Source of the DNA: Alteraquisediminimonas sediminicola
GTDB lineage: Bacteria > Pseudomonadota > Alphaproteobacteria > Sphingomonadales > Sphingomonadaceae
Assembly (NCBI RefSeq): GCF_019740335.1
Contig: NZ_JAHXZS010000002.1
Span: 248,001-312,000 of the forward strand
DNA length: 64,000 bases
Direction of reading: 5' to 3'
Every line of letters starts with the position of its first letter. Position 1 is the first letter of the stretch. Positions 24,745-33,486 of this stretch are shown piece after piece. The notes below the pieces were generated by a model. It saw nothing but the letters and a program-made list of their open reading frames with translations, had not been told where the DNA came from and did not search any database. Position numbers and translations under genes: made by a program.

Positions 24745-25116
24745 ATGGAGTCGGGAAAGTCATTCAACCCCATGGCCGAGTGGCAGAAGCTCGTGACCAA
24801 ATGGGAGCATCAGATCAACGATTTCTCCACCAAAATCAGCCAGCGCGAAGAATTCAGCGCGATGATGAACGAGACGTCCAAAGTCTCTCTCGTCGCGCAA
24901 AAGCAGTTTTCCGAATATATGGATAAATTGCTGAAAACGATGCATGTGCCTAGCCTTTCCAAGATCGGCGAGATCAATGACCGGCTCGACCGGATCGAAG
25001 AGAGCCTCGATCGCATTGCGCAGATGCTGGCCAATACTGGCGCTGCGGCCCCGGCGTCGAAGGCCGATGCCCCCGCGCCTGCCCGCACCAGAAAACCGGC
25101 CAAGAAGGCCTCATGA
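24745..25116 (+). CDS. Small helical PHA-synthase partner (phasin/PhaE-like)
   Basis: Cytoplasmic protein of 123 residues. It starts MESGKSFNPMAEWQKLVTKWEHQINDFSTKISQREEFSAMM, then an amphipathic helix and a coiled-coil-like segment (SKIGEINDRLDRIEESLDRIAQMLANTG), and ends with an Ala/Pro/Lys tail (APAPARTRKPAKKAS) that could contact DNA or granules. That layout resembles PHA synthase subunit E or a phasin but is much shorter than class III PhaE of about 360 residues. The stop overlaps the next start by 4 nt (ATGA), so it is translationally coupled to the PHA synthase. SD GGAAGGATC. Confidence 0.7.
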   Translation: MESGKSFNPMAEWQKLVTKWEHQINDFSTKISQREEFSAMMNETSKVSLVAQKQFSEYMDKLLKTMHVPSLSKIGEINDRLDRIEESLDRIAQMLANTGAAAPASKADAPAPARTRKPAKKAS

Positions 25117-26192
25117 CCGAACAAGCGCCATCAGAGGAAGATGTTGCCGAACAGGTTCGCCGCGAAGTCGAGCGGGCGATCCAGCGCAACATCAAGGGAC
25201 TCGAATTCCTCACCGCGCCCAAACAGCGCGTGGGCGCGATGGCGCGGGAAGAACTCATCCGGCGCGGCACATTTTCGCTCTATCATTATTGCGCGGTAGA
25301 GAGCGAGGTCTATCGCACACCTGTGCTGATCGTCTCGCCGCCGAGCAACCGTGGCTATATTTTCGATCTCGCGCCCCAGCAAAGCTTTGTCGAGTTTCTG
25401 CTCGGCCAAGGCTTCGACATTTTCATGATCGACTGGAATCCGCCGCGCAACAATGAAAAGCACCTGAAAATCGAGGATTATGTCTTCGACTTCATCACTG
25501 AAAGCGTCGCCAAAGTAGAGGCCGTGACTGGCCAATCGCAGGTGACGTTGCTCGGCTATTGCATGGGCGGCACGCTGGCGCTGATCTATGCCGCGCTGGA
25601 TGGCGGCACGCATGTCCGCAATCTCGTGTTGTTCACGACCCCGGTTGATTTTACCGGCATGACCCTGTTCAAAAACTGGGCGAACCCGGATTATTTCGAT
25701 GTCGATGATGTGGTCGACCGGATCGGCAATATTCCGCCCGACATGATATTGAGCGCGTTCGACATGATGCGACCGGCGAACCGCACGGCGGGGGTGCTGC
25801 ATCTGTGGACCAATATGCTCGATGACAATTACGTCAGGTCTTATCGGATGTTCGACCGATGGGCAGCGGAAACATTGGCATTGCCGGGCGAATTTTTCCG
25901 CCAGATCGTCAAGGACCTGATGTGGGCGAATGCTTTGTGCAAGAATGAACTGGTCATCGGTGGCCGTAAGGTCGATCTGCGCGACATCAAAGTCCCGACA
26001 ATCAGCGTCATCGCCCAGCACGACCATGTCGTCCCCTTCCCCGTCGCCCATCCGATCATGGAATTGATCGCATCGACCGATAAGGAAGAAATCGTTACCA
26101 AGGGCGGCCATGTCAGCGTCGTTTCCGGCCCCGGCGCCGTCAAGCGGGTCTGGCCCTCCATCAACAACTGGCTTGGGGAGAGATCCTGTTGA
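25113..26192 (+). CDS. phaC: Poly(R)-hydroxyalkanoate synthase, class III-like PhaC
   Basis: Cytoplasmic polymerase of 359 residues, the length of class III PhaC. The lipase-like box LLGYCMGGTLAL contains the nucleophile Cys150; the Asp is in VIAQHDHVVPF near residue 306 and the catalytic His in TKGGHVSVVSG near 334. Family sequences around it: NRGYIFDLAPQQSFVEFLLGQGFDIFMIDWNPPRN and LFTTPVDFTGMTLF. Polymerises hydroxyacyl-CoA into storage granules. The partner gene upstream and a GNAT gene downstream (TTGA overlap) make a three-gene unit. phaA/phaB are not in the window; the SDR and MDR genes are not close to typical phaB. Confidence 0.88.
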   Translation: MTEQAPSEEDVAEQVRREVERAIQRNIKGLEFLTAPKQRVGAMAREELIRRGTFSLYHYCAVESEVYRTPVLIVSPPSNRGYIFDLAPQQSFVEFLLGQGFDIFMIDWNPPRNNEKHLKIEDYVFDFITESVAKVEAVTGQSQVTLLGYCMGGTLALIYAALDGGTHVRNLVLFTTPVDFTGMTLFKNWANPDYFDVDDVVDRIGNIPPDMILSAFDMMRPANRTAGVLHLWTNMLDDNYVRSYRMFDRWAAETLALPGEFFRQIVKDLMWANALCKNELVIGGRKVDLRDIKVPTISVIAQHDHVVPFPVAHPIMELIASTDKEEIVTKGGHVSVVSGPGAVKRVWPSINNWLGERSC

Positions 26193-26779
26193 CCCAATCG
26201 ACCACGCGCATACCCTATAACATTCAGAGCGGGGATGCCGAGATACAGCTGCGTTTTCTGGCCGATGATGATGCCGAGGCGATCCTCGCCTTCGCGCAAA
26301 GTATCCCGAAGCATGACCTGTTGTTCCTGCGCCGCGACATCCGCAATCCCAAGGTCGTCGCCGCCTGGATCAACCAGCATGATCGTGACATGCTACGGAC
26401 GATTTTCGCGGTGTCCGGTGGCAAAATCATCGGTTGCGCGGCGCTTGCCCGCGATGAACTGAGCTGGTCGATGCATGTCGGCGATATCCGCATCCTGATC
26501 AGCCCCGATGCCCGTGGTTCGGGCCTTGGGCGCATCTTGCTCAAGGAATTGCTCGCGCTCGCCGCCGATATGTCACTGACCAAGGTGACGGCCAGCATGA
26601 CCCCCGATCAGGTCGCCGGGATCGCGATGTTCGAGGATGAGGGTTTCGTGCCGGAAGCGCTGCTGCGCGACCATGTCCGCGATCCGTCCAGCGGGAATCT
26701 GAGCGACCTTGTGGTATTCAGCCTGAACCTCGAACGCGCAGCATCCCAGCGCACGGTGTTCGGTTCGCCGGAAGCGTAA
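26189..26779 (+). CDS. GNAT-family N-acetyltransferase
   Basis: Protein of 196 residues, starting with TTG that overlaps the PhaC stop (TTGA); good purine run GGGGAGAGATCC upstream. GNAT marks: DADAEAILAFAQ strand-turn, the central IRILISPDARGSGLGRILLKELLALAADMSL, which is the acetyl-CoA binding loop (RGSGLG), then KVTASMTPDQVAGIAMFEDEGFVPEALLRD. Target unknown. Coupling to the PHA synthase suggests acylation of a granule component or of a cofactor (inference). Confidence 0.85.
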   Translation: MTQSTTRIPYNIQSGDAEIQLRFLADDDAEAILAFAQSIPKHDLLFLRRDIRNPKVVAAWINQHDRDMLRTIFAVSGGKIIGCAALARDELSWSMHVGDIRILISPDARGSGLGRILLKELLALAADMSLTKVTASMTPDQVAGIAMFEDEGFVPEALLRDHVRDPSSGNLSDLVVFSLNLERAASQRTVFGSPEA

Positions 26780-26793
26780 ACAAGATCAAGCGA

Positions 26794-26819
26794 GGGTCGG
26801 GGCGGACAAGCCTCGACCC
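26794..26819. terminator. Stem-loop between convergent GNAT and esterase genes
   Basis: GGGTCGGGGC pairs with GCCTCGACCC over a six-base loop GGACAA, one G-T wobble, in the short gap where the two genes converge. A bidirectional terminator is the plain reading; no long T run. Confidence 0.5.
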
Positions 26820-26848
26820 CGCCCTGTCATCACCAGAAAATGGCAGTC

Positions 26849-27622
26849 TTACCAGATAAACGGCACCGGCGACGGCCCCTCAGGCGCCTCATAAGGCGCC
26901 CATTCGCCCTCCGGCTGCGCCAATCGGTCGGCGATGATATGATAGACCGCCGGATGGACGACCAGCCCGAAATGGCTGGAATGCACCTCGACATTTTCGG
27001 TCAGCTCATGCGGATGTGCCATGCAATTTTCCCATGCCGCGATGCCATCGGTCTTGCTGTATACCGCCGTTGACGGCACTTCGAGCGGCAGACCGCCGGT
27101 GCGATAGCGTTCATCGAGATGTTCGCTGCCGACCTGATTGCCGCTCAACAATTCATAGATAAGCTTGACGTTCGTCGCATGCGGATTGCCGCCAAAGGGG
27201 CTGCCGAGCGTGATGACCTGACGGACCGCCTGCGGGTCGCGCCGCGCGGCCTCCCGCGCGATCACGCCGCCAAGGCTCCAGCCGATCAGGCTCGCCTTGC
27301 GCCCAGTGCTATCGAGGATGCGGTCCAGCTGATGCGCCACGCGTTCACCATTATAACCGACGGTGCGGTGATCGAAATTGCGCCCCAGCCCCCAAGGCTG
27401 AACATCATAGCCCTTGGCGGACAGGAAGTTCCGCAACAGCACGGTGGAGCTATCGCTGGTCGCAAAGCCCGGCAACACCAGCACAGGATGGCCATCGCCA
27501 TCCGGCATATTGGCGAGAAACGGCAGGTAAAGCGCGAGACTCACGGATTCCATGGAGGTTCGCATAAATTCCATCCCCGTCAGTAACAGCGAAGGTGGAC
27601 GAATATCTGAATGGGCAATCAT
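26849..27622 (-). CDS. Alpha/beta hydrolase (esterase/lipase-like)
   Basis: Soluble hydrolase of about 257 residues. HPVLVLPGFATSDSST oxyanion region, nucleophile elbow LIGWSLGGVIARE with Ser in GWSLGG, TLGSPFGGNPHATNVK, acid in SKTDGIAAWE, His near HSSHFGLVVHPAVYHII. No signal peptide. The open frame starts at 27652, but the ATG at 27622 has AAGGA with good spacing and the earlier residues are not conserved-looking. It stands divergent to the lacI gene, so the two could be co-regulated. Substrate likely a carboxyl ester. Confidence 0.85.
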   Translation of the reverse strand: MIAHSDIRPPSLLLTGMEFMRTSMESVSLALYLPFLANMPDGDGHPVLVLPGFATSDSSTVLLRNFLSAKGYDVQPWGLGRNFDHRTVGYNGERVAHQLDRILDSTGRKASLIGWSLGGVIAREAARRDPQAVRQVITLGSPFGGNPHATNVKLIYELLSGNQVGSEHLDERYRTGGLPLEVPSTAVYSKTDGIAAWENCMAHPHELTENVEVHSSHFGLVVHPAVYHIIADRLAQPEGEWAPYEAPEGPSPVPFIW

Positions 27623-27721
27623 GATGCGATCCTTATTCTTGATATGGACCACAACACATCTGCGCGCAAATCACAACAATATTGCACTATCGCCATTTTC
27701 CGACTCTGCTAGAACGCCCCT

Positions 27722-28747
27722 ATGTCAATGAAGCCGAATGGACATTCGCGACCGCGCCTTGCCGATGTGGCGAAATTGGCCGGGGTCTCGCTGGGTAGCG
27801 CATCGCGCGCCATGTCCCATCCCGATGCCGTCAAGCCCAAGACGCTTGCCGCCGTGCGCGCTGCCGCAGAGGCACTGCAATATATCCCGGATGAAAGCGG
27901 TCGCGCGCTCGCGAGCCGCCGCACCCTGTCGATCGGGGTGGTGCTGCCCACGATCAACAACCCGATTTTCGCGGCCTTTGTCCATCATCTGCAAAAGGAG
28001 CTGGCTGCCAAGGGCTATACATTGTTCGTACTCGCCCATGAATATGACCGCGCGGCGGAAACCATGTATATTGAACGGCTGGTCCGCAGGCGGGCCGATG
28101 GCATCGTTCTGATCGGGTCCGATCAGGAAGCCGAAGCCCAGAATATCTTGAAGCGCGCGGGCATCCCGACGGTCGTCACATGGTCGGTGCAAGCGCAACC
28201 GCGTGCAACGGATATCGGTTTTTCCAATCTGGACGCGATGACGATGATCGTCGAACATCTCGCCAAACTTGGCCACCGCCGCATCGCGATGCTGAGTGGC
28301 GCGCCCGACAGCAATGAACGCGCCGCCGCCCGTATCGCCAGCCTGCGCGAGGCCGCGACACGGCACTATATGACCGTAAGCTCAGTCCATCACGTGCCTT
28401 TGCATATCGCGGGCGGCCAGGAAGGCTTCGCCCGCTGGCAACAGGCAAGCGACGGCGCGACCGCGTTGGTCTGCGCCACCGATACCATCGCGGCGGGCGT
28501 GCTTCATGCCGCCGCCCTTGCCGGTGTGGCCGTCCCGGCGCAACTCTCCGTCACCGGCTTTGACGATATCGACATCTCCGCGATCCTGACGCCCGCATTG
28601 ACGACCGTCCGCACCCCGGTGGTGGAAATGGCGCGGGTGGCTGCCGCCAGCTTGCTCGCGACCTTGCAGGGCGAACCGATGCCCGCACATCCATCGCTAC
28701 CGGTTGAACTGGTGGTGCGGGCGAGTACCGGGCCAGCGCCGGTTTAG
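27722..28747 (+). CDS. LacI-family transcriptional regulator
   Basis: Protein of 341 residues. N-terminal HTH and hinge helix: PRLADVAKLAGVSLGSASRAMSHPDAVKPKTLAAVRAAAEALQYIPDESGRALASRRT; then a periplasmic-binding-like effector domain (SIGVVLPTINNPIFAAFVHHLQ, CATDTIAAGVLHAAALAGV, SVTGFDDIDISAILTPALTTV). It is the only LacI in the window, next to an alcohol/aldehyde oxidation operon. Two LacI-type palindromes are found nearby, at 32921-32936 and 35226-35239; its own promoter shows none that I can see. The ATG at 27722 seems right, but the SD is weak. Confidence 0.93.
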   Translation: MSMKPNGHSRPRLADVAKLAGVSLGSASRAMSHPDAVKPKTLAAVRAAAEALQYIPDESGRALASRRTLSIGVVLPTINNPIFAAFVHHLQKELAAKGYTLFVLAHEYDRAAETMYIERLVRRRADGIVLIGSDQEAEAQNILKRAGIPTVVTWSVQAQPRATDIGFSNLDAMTMIVEHLAKLGHRRIAMLSGAPDSNERAAARIASLREAATRHYMTVSSVHHVPLHIAGGQEGFARWQQASDGATALVCATDTIAAGVLHAAALAGVAVPAQLSVTGFDDIDISAILTPALTTVRTPVVEMARVAAASLLATLQGEPMPAHPSLPVELVVRASTGPAPV

Positions 28748-28757
28748 GCTCGCCCCA

Positions 28758-30197
28758 TCAGCCCTGCACGATCAGCCGCGTTTCCATAAAGGCATGCAGG
28801 CCTTCGATCCCGCCTTCCGATCCATGGCCACTCTGCTTTACGCCGCCAAAGGGCGTTTCTGGGGTCGAGACGGCCAATGTGTTGATCCCCAACATGCCAA
28901 CATCCACCCCCTCGGACGCCGCCTGCGCATTGGCAATCGACTGAGTAAAGACATAACCCGCCAAGCCCGCATCGACCGCATTCGCGCGCGCAAATACCTC
29001 TGCATTGTCCGCAAATGGCGCTACCGGCACAATCGGCCCGAAGGTTTCATCGCACATCAGCGTGGCTTGGGATGACACATCCGTCATCACCGTTGGCGCG
29101 AAGAATGAGCCTTTCCCGGCAACTCGCCCCCCACCCGTGCAGATTTTCGCGCCACGGCCTTCGGCATCGGCGACAATCCGCTCCATCGCCTCCAACCGCC
29201 GATCATTCGCGAGCGGCCCCATCTGCACGTGGCGATCAAGCCCATTGCCCAGCGCCAGTGCCCCGGCCCGCGTGGTGAAATCCTGCACGAACCGATCATA
29301 CAGGCTTTCATGGACAAAGAAGCGCGAGGGCGAGATGCATACCTGACCGGCATTGCGGAATTTGCCCGCAACCAGCGACGACAGCGCCAGATCATAATCG
29401 GCATCGGCAAAGATAATGACCGGCGCATTACCGCCCAATTCCATCGTCGTGCGCTTGACGCTATCTGCCGCGAGCTTCATCAAATGCTTGCCGACCGGGG
29501 TCGATCCGGTGAACGAGACCTTGCGAATGCCGGGATGAGCGAGCAGGCTCTCGGACACTTCCGACGGCACGCCAAACACCAGATTGGCACAGCCCGCAGG
29601 CAGGCCCGCATCATGCAGCGCGCGCACGATTTCCACCGCCGTCCCCGGCGTTTCCTCGGAGGCCTTCAATACCAAGGTGCAACCCGCCGCCAAACCGGCC
29701 GCCAGCTTGCGCGCCGGGGTAAGCGCCGGGAAATTCCACGGCGTAAACACTGCCGCCGGTCCAACCGGGCGCAATATCGCCGCCTGCTGGATATGCAGCG
29801 CGCGCGCCGGAATGATCCGGCCATAGGCGCGTCGTCCCTCTTCGGCGAACCAGTCGAACAGGTCGATGGCATGCGCCAGTTCGGCCTGCGCCTCGACCAA
29901 TGTCTTGCCCTGTTCAAGCGTCAGAACCTGCGCGATATGATCCGCGCGTTCCCGCAGGATCGTCGCCGTCTTGCGGAGAATAATCGCGCGATCATAAGGC
30001 GATGTCGCCCGCCACGCCGGAAATGCCGCCACCGCTGCATCCGCTGCCTCGATCAGTTCCTGCGCGGTTGCATGCGGCAATTCACCCAGCACGTCGCCCG
30101 TTGCCGGGTTCATCACCGGCTCTGAAATACGATTGGCCCCGGCTGTGATAAAGCGGCCATTGATGACCATCTCAAGGCGCGTATATTGTTCAGCCAT
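28758..30197 (-). CDS. NAD(P)-dependent aldehyde dehydrogenase (succinate-semialdehyde dehydrogenase type)
   Basis: Aldehyde dehydrogenase of 479 residues. Motifs: FTPWNFPALTPARKLAAGLAAGCTLVLKASEETP, KVSFTGSTPVGKHLM for cofactor, catalytic Glu in TMELGGNAPVI, catalytic Cys in NAGQVCISPSRFFVHE, and the C-terminal ETPFGGVKQSGHGSEGGIEGL. These are the marks of the GabD/SSADH group, though a broader aldehyde range is possible. It overlaps the GMC gene by 8 nt and follows it, so an alcohol-to-aldehyde-to-acid path in one operon is likely. Located third in the LacI-regulated operon. Confidence 0.93.
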   Translation of the reverse strand: MAEQYTRLEMVINGRFITAGANRISEPVMNPATGDVLGELPHATAQELIEAADAAVAAFPAWRATSPYDRAIILRKTATILRERADHIAQVLTLEQGKTLVEAQAELAHAIDLFDWFAEEGRRAYGRIIPARALHIQQAAILRPVGPAAVFTPWNFPALTPARKLAAGLAAGCTLVLKASEETPGTAVEIVRALHDAGLPAGCANLVFGVPSEVSESLLAHPGIRKVSFTGSTPVGKHLMKLAADSVKRTTMELGGNAPVIIFADADYDLALSSLVAGKFRNAGQVCISPSRFFVHESLYDRFVQDFTTRAGALALGNGLDRHVQMGPLANDRRLEAMERIVADAEGRGAKICTGGGRVAGKGSFFAPTVMTDVSSQATLMCDETFGPIVPVAPFADNAEVFARANAVDAGLAGYVFTQSIANAQAASEGVDVGMLGINTLAVSTPETPFGGVKQSGHGSEGGIEGLHAFMETRLIVQG

Positions 30198-31809
30198 TGG
30201 CCATTTCCTTTTCCAACATAGGTACGCCCAAGATCAAATCAGCGGCCCGTTCGGCGATGGCGATGATCGCCGCATTGCAATTACCAGATACCACCGACGG
30301 CATCACCGAGGCGTCGACCACCCGTAAGCCATCCACCCCGATCACACGCAACTGCGGATCGACCACCTGACCAATCGCTGCGGTGCAGGTCGGATGATAA
30401 AGCGACGCGGCGTTCTGGCGGATATAGGCCAGCAATGCGTCATCGCTGGTCAAATCCGGCCCCGGCATCCGTTCATTCGTGATATATCGGGCCATCGCAG
30501 GCTGCGCCATGATATTGCGGATAAGCCGAAGACCGGCAATATTGGTCGCGCGGTCTTCCTCGGTCGAAAGATAATTCGCCAGAATGTCGGGGGCCACCAT
30601 CGGATCGGGCGACACGGCATGGACATGGCCGCGACTGGTCGGGCGCAATTGGCAGGATGACGCCGTAAATGCCGAAAAAGGATCGAGGCTGTCACCCATT
30701 TTGTTCGTGCTGAACGTGATGAAATGCACCTCCATATCCGGGCGCATATCCTTGGCGGCTGCCGTGCGGAAAAATCCGCCCGCATAGCCCGCCGATACCG
30801 TCAACGGCCCTTTACGCTGCAACACATAACGCGCAACCATCCGGATCTTGCGGGCCAGCGACCCCATATCGTCGTTCAGCGTCACTTTCTGGTTGGTTTC
30901 AAATACGCAGCGGACCTGCATATGGTCCTGCAAATTCTCGCCCACCGCCTGATTGTCGTGGCGCACCTCGATACCCAATGATTGCAAGCGCTGGCCATCG
31001 CCGATCCCGGACAATTCCAGCAATTGCGGCGTATTGATCGCCCCCGTCGCTAAAATCGTCTCGCGTCCACCATAAGCGCAAAATAACTGCCCACCCGATG
31101 TCCATTCCACGCCGATGGCTCGCGCCCCATCAAATAGGATGCGCCGCGCATGGGCATTGGTGACAATCGTCAGATTGGGCCTTTGCCGGGCCGGGCGTAA
31201 ATAGGCCACCGCCGCGCTGCACCGCCTGCCGCGATGCGAGGTCGTCTGGAAATAGCCCGCGCCTTCCTGCGCCGCCCCATTGAAATCGGGATTGGCCGGA
31301 TAGCCCGCCTCCACCGCCGCCGCGATATAGGCATCGCACAGTATATGCGGCTCCGATTGGTCTGACACCGACAACGGGCCATCGACCCCATGCCATGCAT
31401 CCGCCCCGCGCGCCTGGTTTTCCGATCGTTTGAAATAGGGCAGCATCTCGGCATAAGACCAGCCCGTTGCACCCGCATTCGCCCAATCGTCGAAATCCTC
31501 GCGCTGGCCCCGAATATAGACCAGCCCATTGATCGACGAACTACCGCCCAACACCTTGCCACGCGGCTGAGAAATTTGGCGATGTTCAAGCTGTGGTTCC
31601 GGCTGGGTTTTATAGCCCCAATTCAGCACCGGATGATTGAACAGCCGCCCATAGCCCAACGGCACATGAATCCACGGATTGCGGTCGGCAGGCCCGGCTT
31701 CCAGCAGCAACACCGACAATCGCGGGTCCGCGCTCAATCGATTGGCCAGCACGCATCCAGCCGATCCGGCCCCGATAATCACATAGTCAAAATGGCCCCG
31801 GTCGATCAT
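30190..31809 (-). CDS. GMC-family FAD alcohol/choline dehydrogenase
   Basis: FAD oxidoreductase of 539 residues. Dinucleotide-binding start YVIIGAGSAGCVLANRLSADP; GMC signatures GKVLGGSSSINGLVYIRGQ, and ATGAINTPQLLELSGIG; C-terminal GVDGLRVVDASVMPSVVSGNCNAAIIAIAERAADLI. The His of the active site lies in SLYHPTCTAAIGQVVDP. It probably oxidises a primary alcohol, feeding the aldehyde dehydrogenase whose gene it overlaps. The start overlaps the stop of the FAD-oxidoreductase gene by 4 nt (ATGA). No membrane or signal segment. Confidence 0.93.
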   Translation of the reverse strand: MIDRGHFDYVIIGAGSAGCVLANRLSADPRLSVLLLEAGPADRNPWIHVPLGYGRLFNHPVLNWGYKTQPEPQLEHRQISQPRGKVLGGSSSINGLVYIRGQREDFDDWANAGATGWSYAEMLPYFKRSENQARGADAWHGVDGPLSVSDQSEPHILCDAYIAAAVEAGYPANPDFNGAAQEGAGYFQTTSHRGRRCSAAVAYLRPARQRPNLTIVTNAHARRILFDGARAIGVEWTSGGQLFCAYGGRETILATGAINTPQLLELSGIGDGQRLQSLGIEVRHDNQAVGENLQDHMQVRCVFETNQKVTLNDDMGSLARKIRMVARYVLQRKGPLTVSAGYAGGFFRTAAAKDMRPDMEVHFITFSTNKMGDSLDPFSAFTASSCQLRPTSRGHVHAVSPDPMVAPDILANYLSTEEDRATNIAGLRLIRNIMAQPAMARYITNERMPGPDLTSDDALLAYIRQNAASLYHPTCTAAIGQVVDPQLRVIGVDGLRVVDASVMPSVVSGNCNAAIIAIAERAADLILGVPMLEKEMANG

Positions 31810-32909
31810 GATAATTCTCTCACAACAAGGTCAGCCAGCGCGAGCGAGGCCGTCAATCCGGGCGATTCAATGCCAAACAGATGGACCAACCCCTCGCACC
31901 CATGACGGGCCGGGCCGGATAGGATGAAATCGCCCGCCGCCTCATGAGGCCCGGTAATCTTCGGCCTGATCCCCGCATAGCCGGGCGCAAGCCGCGCTGG
32001 GTCCAGCCCCGGCCAGATCCGCCGCGCCGCCGTTGCAAAGGCATCAAGCCGATCCGGGTTCACCCGATAATCAATCTCATCGATCCATTCGACATCCGGC
32101 CCAAAGCGCGCCTGCCCGGCCATATCCAAGGTCAGATGCGTGCCAAGCCCGCCCGGTTCCGGCACGGGGTAAATCAAATGCGAAAATGGCGTCTTGCCCG
32201 AATAAGTGAAATACACCCCCCGCGCCAAATAGAGCGGCGGCACATGTGCAACCGGCATCTCCTCAACCATCCCGGCCAGCTTCTGCGCGCCCAGCCCTGC
32301 CGCATTGATGAGGATCGGCGCCGCGACAACCGGCTCGTCCTCGCCTGTAACATGCACCTGCCACAGCCCCCCATTGCGCGACACCCGCTGCACCTCGGCC
32401 CCGCATACCAGCGTTGCCCCATGCGCCTCGGCCTCGCCCAGCATCGCCAGCATGAAGGCATGGGAATCGATGATCCCGGTCGAGGGCGAAAACAGCGCCT
32501 CATAGGCTTGAAGTTCCGGCTCCATCGCACGGGCCTGCTGCGCGGATAGCCGGACCATGTCGTCCACCCCTGCGGCGTTGGCGGCGGCGGCAATCTTGTC
32601 CAGCGCCCCGATCTGGCTGGCGTCCGCCGCAAAGATCAGCTTGCCCAGTCTGCGATGCGGCACACCGCGCGCCGCGCAAAAATCATACAGCAGCTTGCGA
32701 CCCGCAACGCAGGTCGAGGCCTTGAGCGAGCCTTGCGGATAATATAGCCCCGCGTGGATCACCTCGCTGTTGCGGCTGCTGGTCCCGGACCCGAATTCAC
32801 GTGTCGATTCGAGCAGCAACACCTCATGGCCTTTCAGCGCAAGGGCGCGGGCGACAGCGATGCCGACAACCCCGGCACCGACCACAATGGCATCCGTTTT
32901 CCCGGTCAT
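31806..32909 (-). CDS. FAD-dependent oxidoreductase, L-2-hydroxyglutarate oxidase-like
   Basis: DAO-type flavoprotein of 367 residues: Rossmann start AIVVGAGVVGIAVARALALKGHEVLLLES, followed by GSGTSSRNSEVIHAGLYYPQGSLKASTCVAGRKLLYDF, which is the usual LhgO-family segment, and a C-terminal KITGPHEAAGDFILSGPARHGCEGLVHLFGIESPGLTAS. The family oxidises 2-hydroxy acids such as L-2-hydroxyglutarate, but the operon context (GMC plus aldehyde dehydrogenase) suggests another hydroxy acid may be the substrate. First gene of the operon; a LacI-type palindrome is just 12-27 nt before its start codon. Confidence 0.85.
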   Translation of the reverse strand: MTGKTDAIVVGAGVVGIAVARALALKGHEVLLLESTREFGSGTSSRNSEVIHAGLYYPQGSLKASTCVAGRKLLYDFCAARGVPHRRLGKLIFAADASQIGALDKIAAAANAAGVDDMVRLSAQQARAMEPELQAYEALFSPSTGIIDSHAFMLAMLGEAEAHGATLVCGAEVQRVSRNGGLWQVHVTGEDEPVVAAPILINAAGLGAQKLAGMVEEMPVAHVPPLYLARGVYFTYSGKTPFSHLIYPVPEPGGLGTHLTLDMAGQARFGPDVEWIDEIDYRVNPDRLDAFATAARRIWPGLDPARLAPGYAGIRPKITGPHEAAGDFILSGPARHGCEGLVHLFGIESPGLTASLALADLVVRELS

Positions 32910-32920
32910 GACAAGAGATA

Positions 32921-32936
32921 TTTGAAGCGCTTCATT
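32921..32936. promoter_or_regulatory. LacI-type operator candidate
   Basis: Perfect 12-bp palindrome TGAAGCGCTTCA (core 32923-32934), with the central CG seen in LacI/PurR operators. It lies 12-27 nt upstream of the FAD-oxidoreductase start and also between that gene and the divergent thioesterase. Sequence is direct; binding by the LacI at 27722 is inference. Confidence 0.6.
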
Positions 32937-33003
32937 TTTACGCTATAGGCATAGCCGCAGATTCGATGCAAGAGCATATCCACAGTTTTAAGGACAGCAC
33001 ATC

Positions 33004-33438
33004 ATGACCCCAGCCGACCAACGCCGTGATCAATATCGCTGGTGGATGCAGATCTCCAGCCGATGGGCGGATTGCGACGCATATGGTCATGTCAACAACG
33101 CCATTTATTATAATTGGTTCGATACGGCGGTGACAACCATGCTGATCGAACGCGGCGTATTGCGTTCGCCCCAATCCAATTCCATCGGCCTGTGCGTATC
33201 GAGCGGTTGCGATTTTCTCGCCCCGATTGAATTCCCGGAAACTGTCGATGCGGGCGTCCGCATCGGACGGATGGGCAACAGCAGCATTCGCTTTGAAGTG
33301 GCCCTTTTCCCGCTCAATAGCGATGCACCGGCGGCGGTGGGCCATTTCGTCCATGTCTATGTCGATCCGATCAAGCGCCGCCCGGTGCCGCTTGATGCCG
33401 TGCATAAACAGGCGATGGCCGATCTCGTTATCGCGTAA
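33004..33438 (+). CDS. Acyl-CoA thioesterase (4-hydroxybenzoyl-CoA thioesterase fold)
   Basis: Hot-dog thioesterase of 144 residues. The family motif is WADCDAYGHVNNAIYYNWFDTAV with the catalytic acidic residue; then GLCVSSGCDFLAPIEFPETVDAGVRIGRMGNSSIRFEVALF. It hydrolyses acyl- or aryl-CoA esters. The gene is divergent from the FAD-oxidoreductase operon and shares the intergenic region that carries the LacI palindrome, so it may be co-regulated. SD AAGGACAGC precedes the ATG. A perfect terminator stem follows. Substrate chain or ring type is unknown. Confidence 0.85.
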   Translation: MTPADQRRDQYRWWMQISSRWADCDAYGHVNNAIYYNWFDTAVTTMLIERGVLRSPQSNSIGLCVSSGCDFLAPIEFPETVDAGVRIGRMGNSSIRFEVALFPLNSDAPAAVGHFVHVYVDPIKRRPVPLDAVHKQAMADLVIA

Positions 33439-33442
33439 TGTG

Positions 33443-33477
33443 TTCCTCCCCGACATGGATCGCATGTCGGGGAGGAA
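33443..33477. terminator. Bidirectional terminator, 15-bp perfect stem
   Basis: TTCCTCCCCGACATG pairs perfectly with CATGTCGGGGAGGAA over a five-base loop, in the 48-nt gap between convergent thioesterase and SDR genes. Moderate T/A flanks, so it can serve both strands. Confidence 0.8.
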
Positions 33478-33486
33478 TAGAACGGT

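Noticed and set aside
28758-31809. PEG-degradation (peg) operon
   Set aside because: GMC plus aldehyde dehydrogenase fit, but no permease, TonB receptor, acyl-CoA ligase or AraC regulator beside them.
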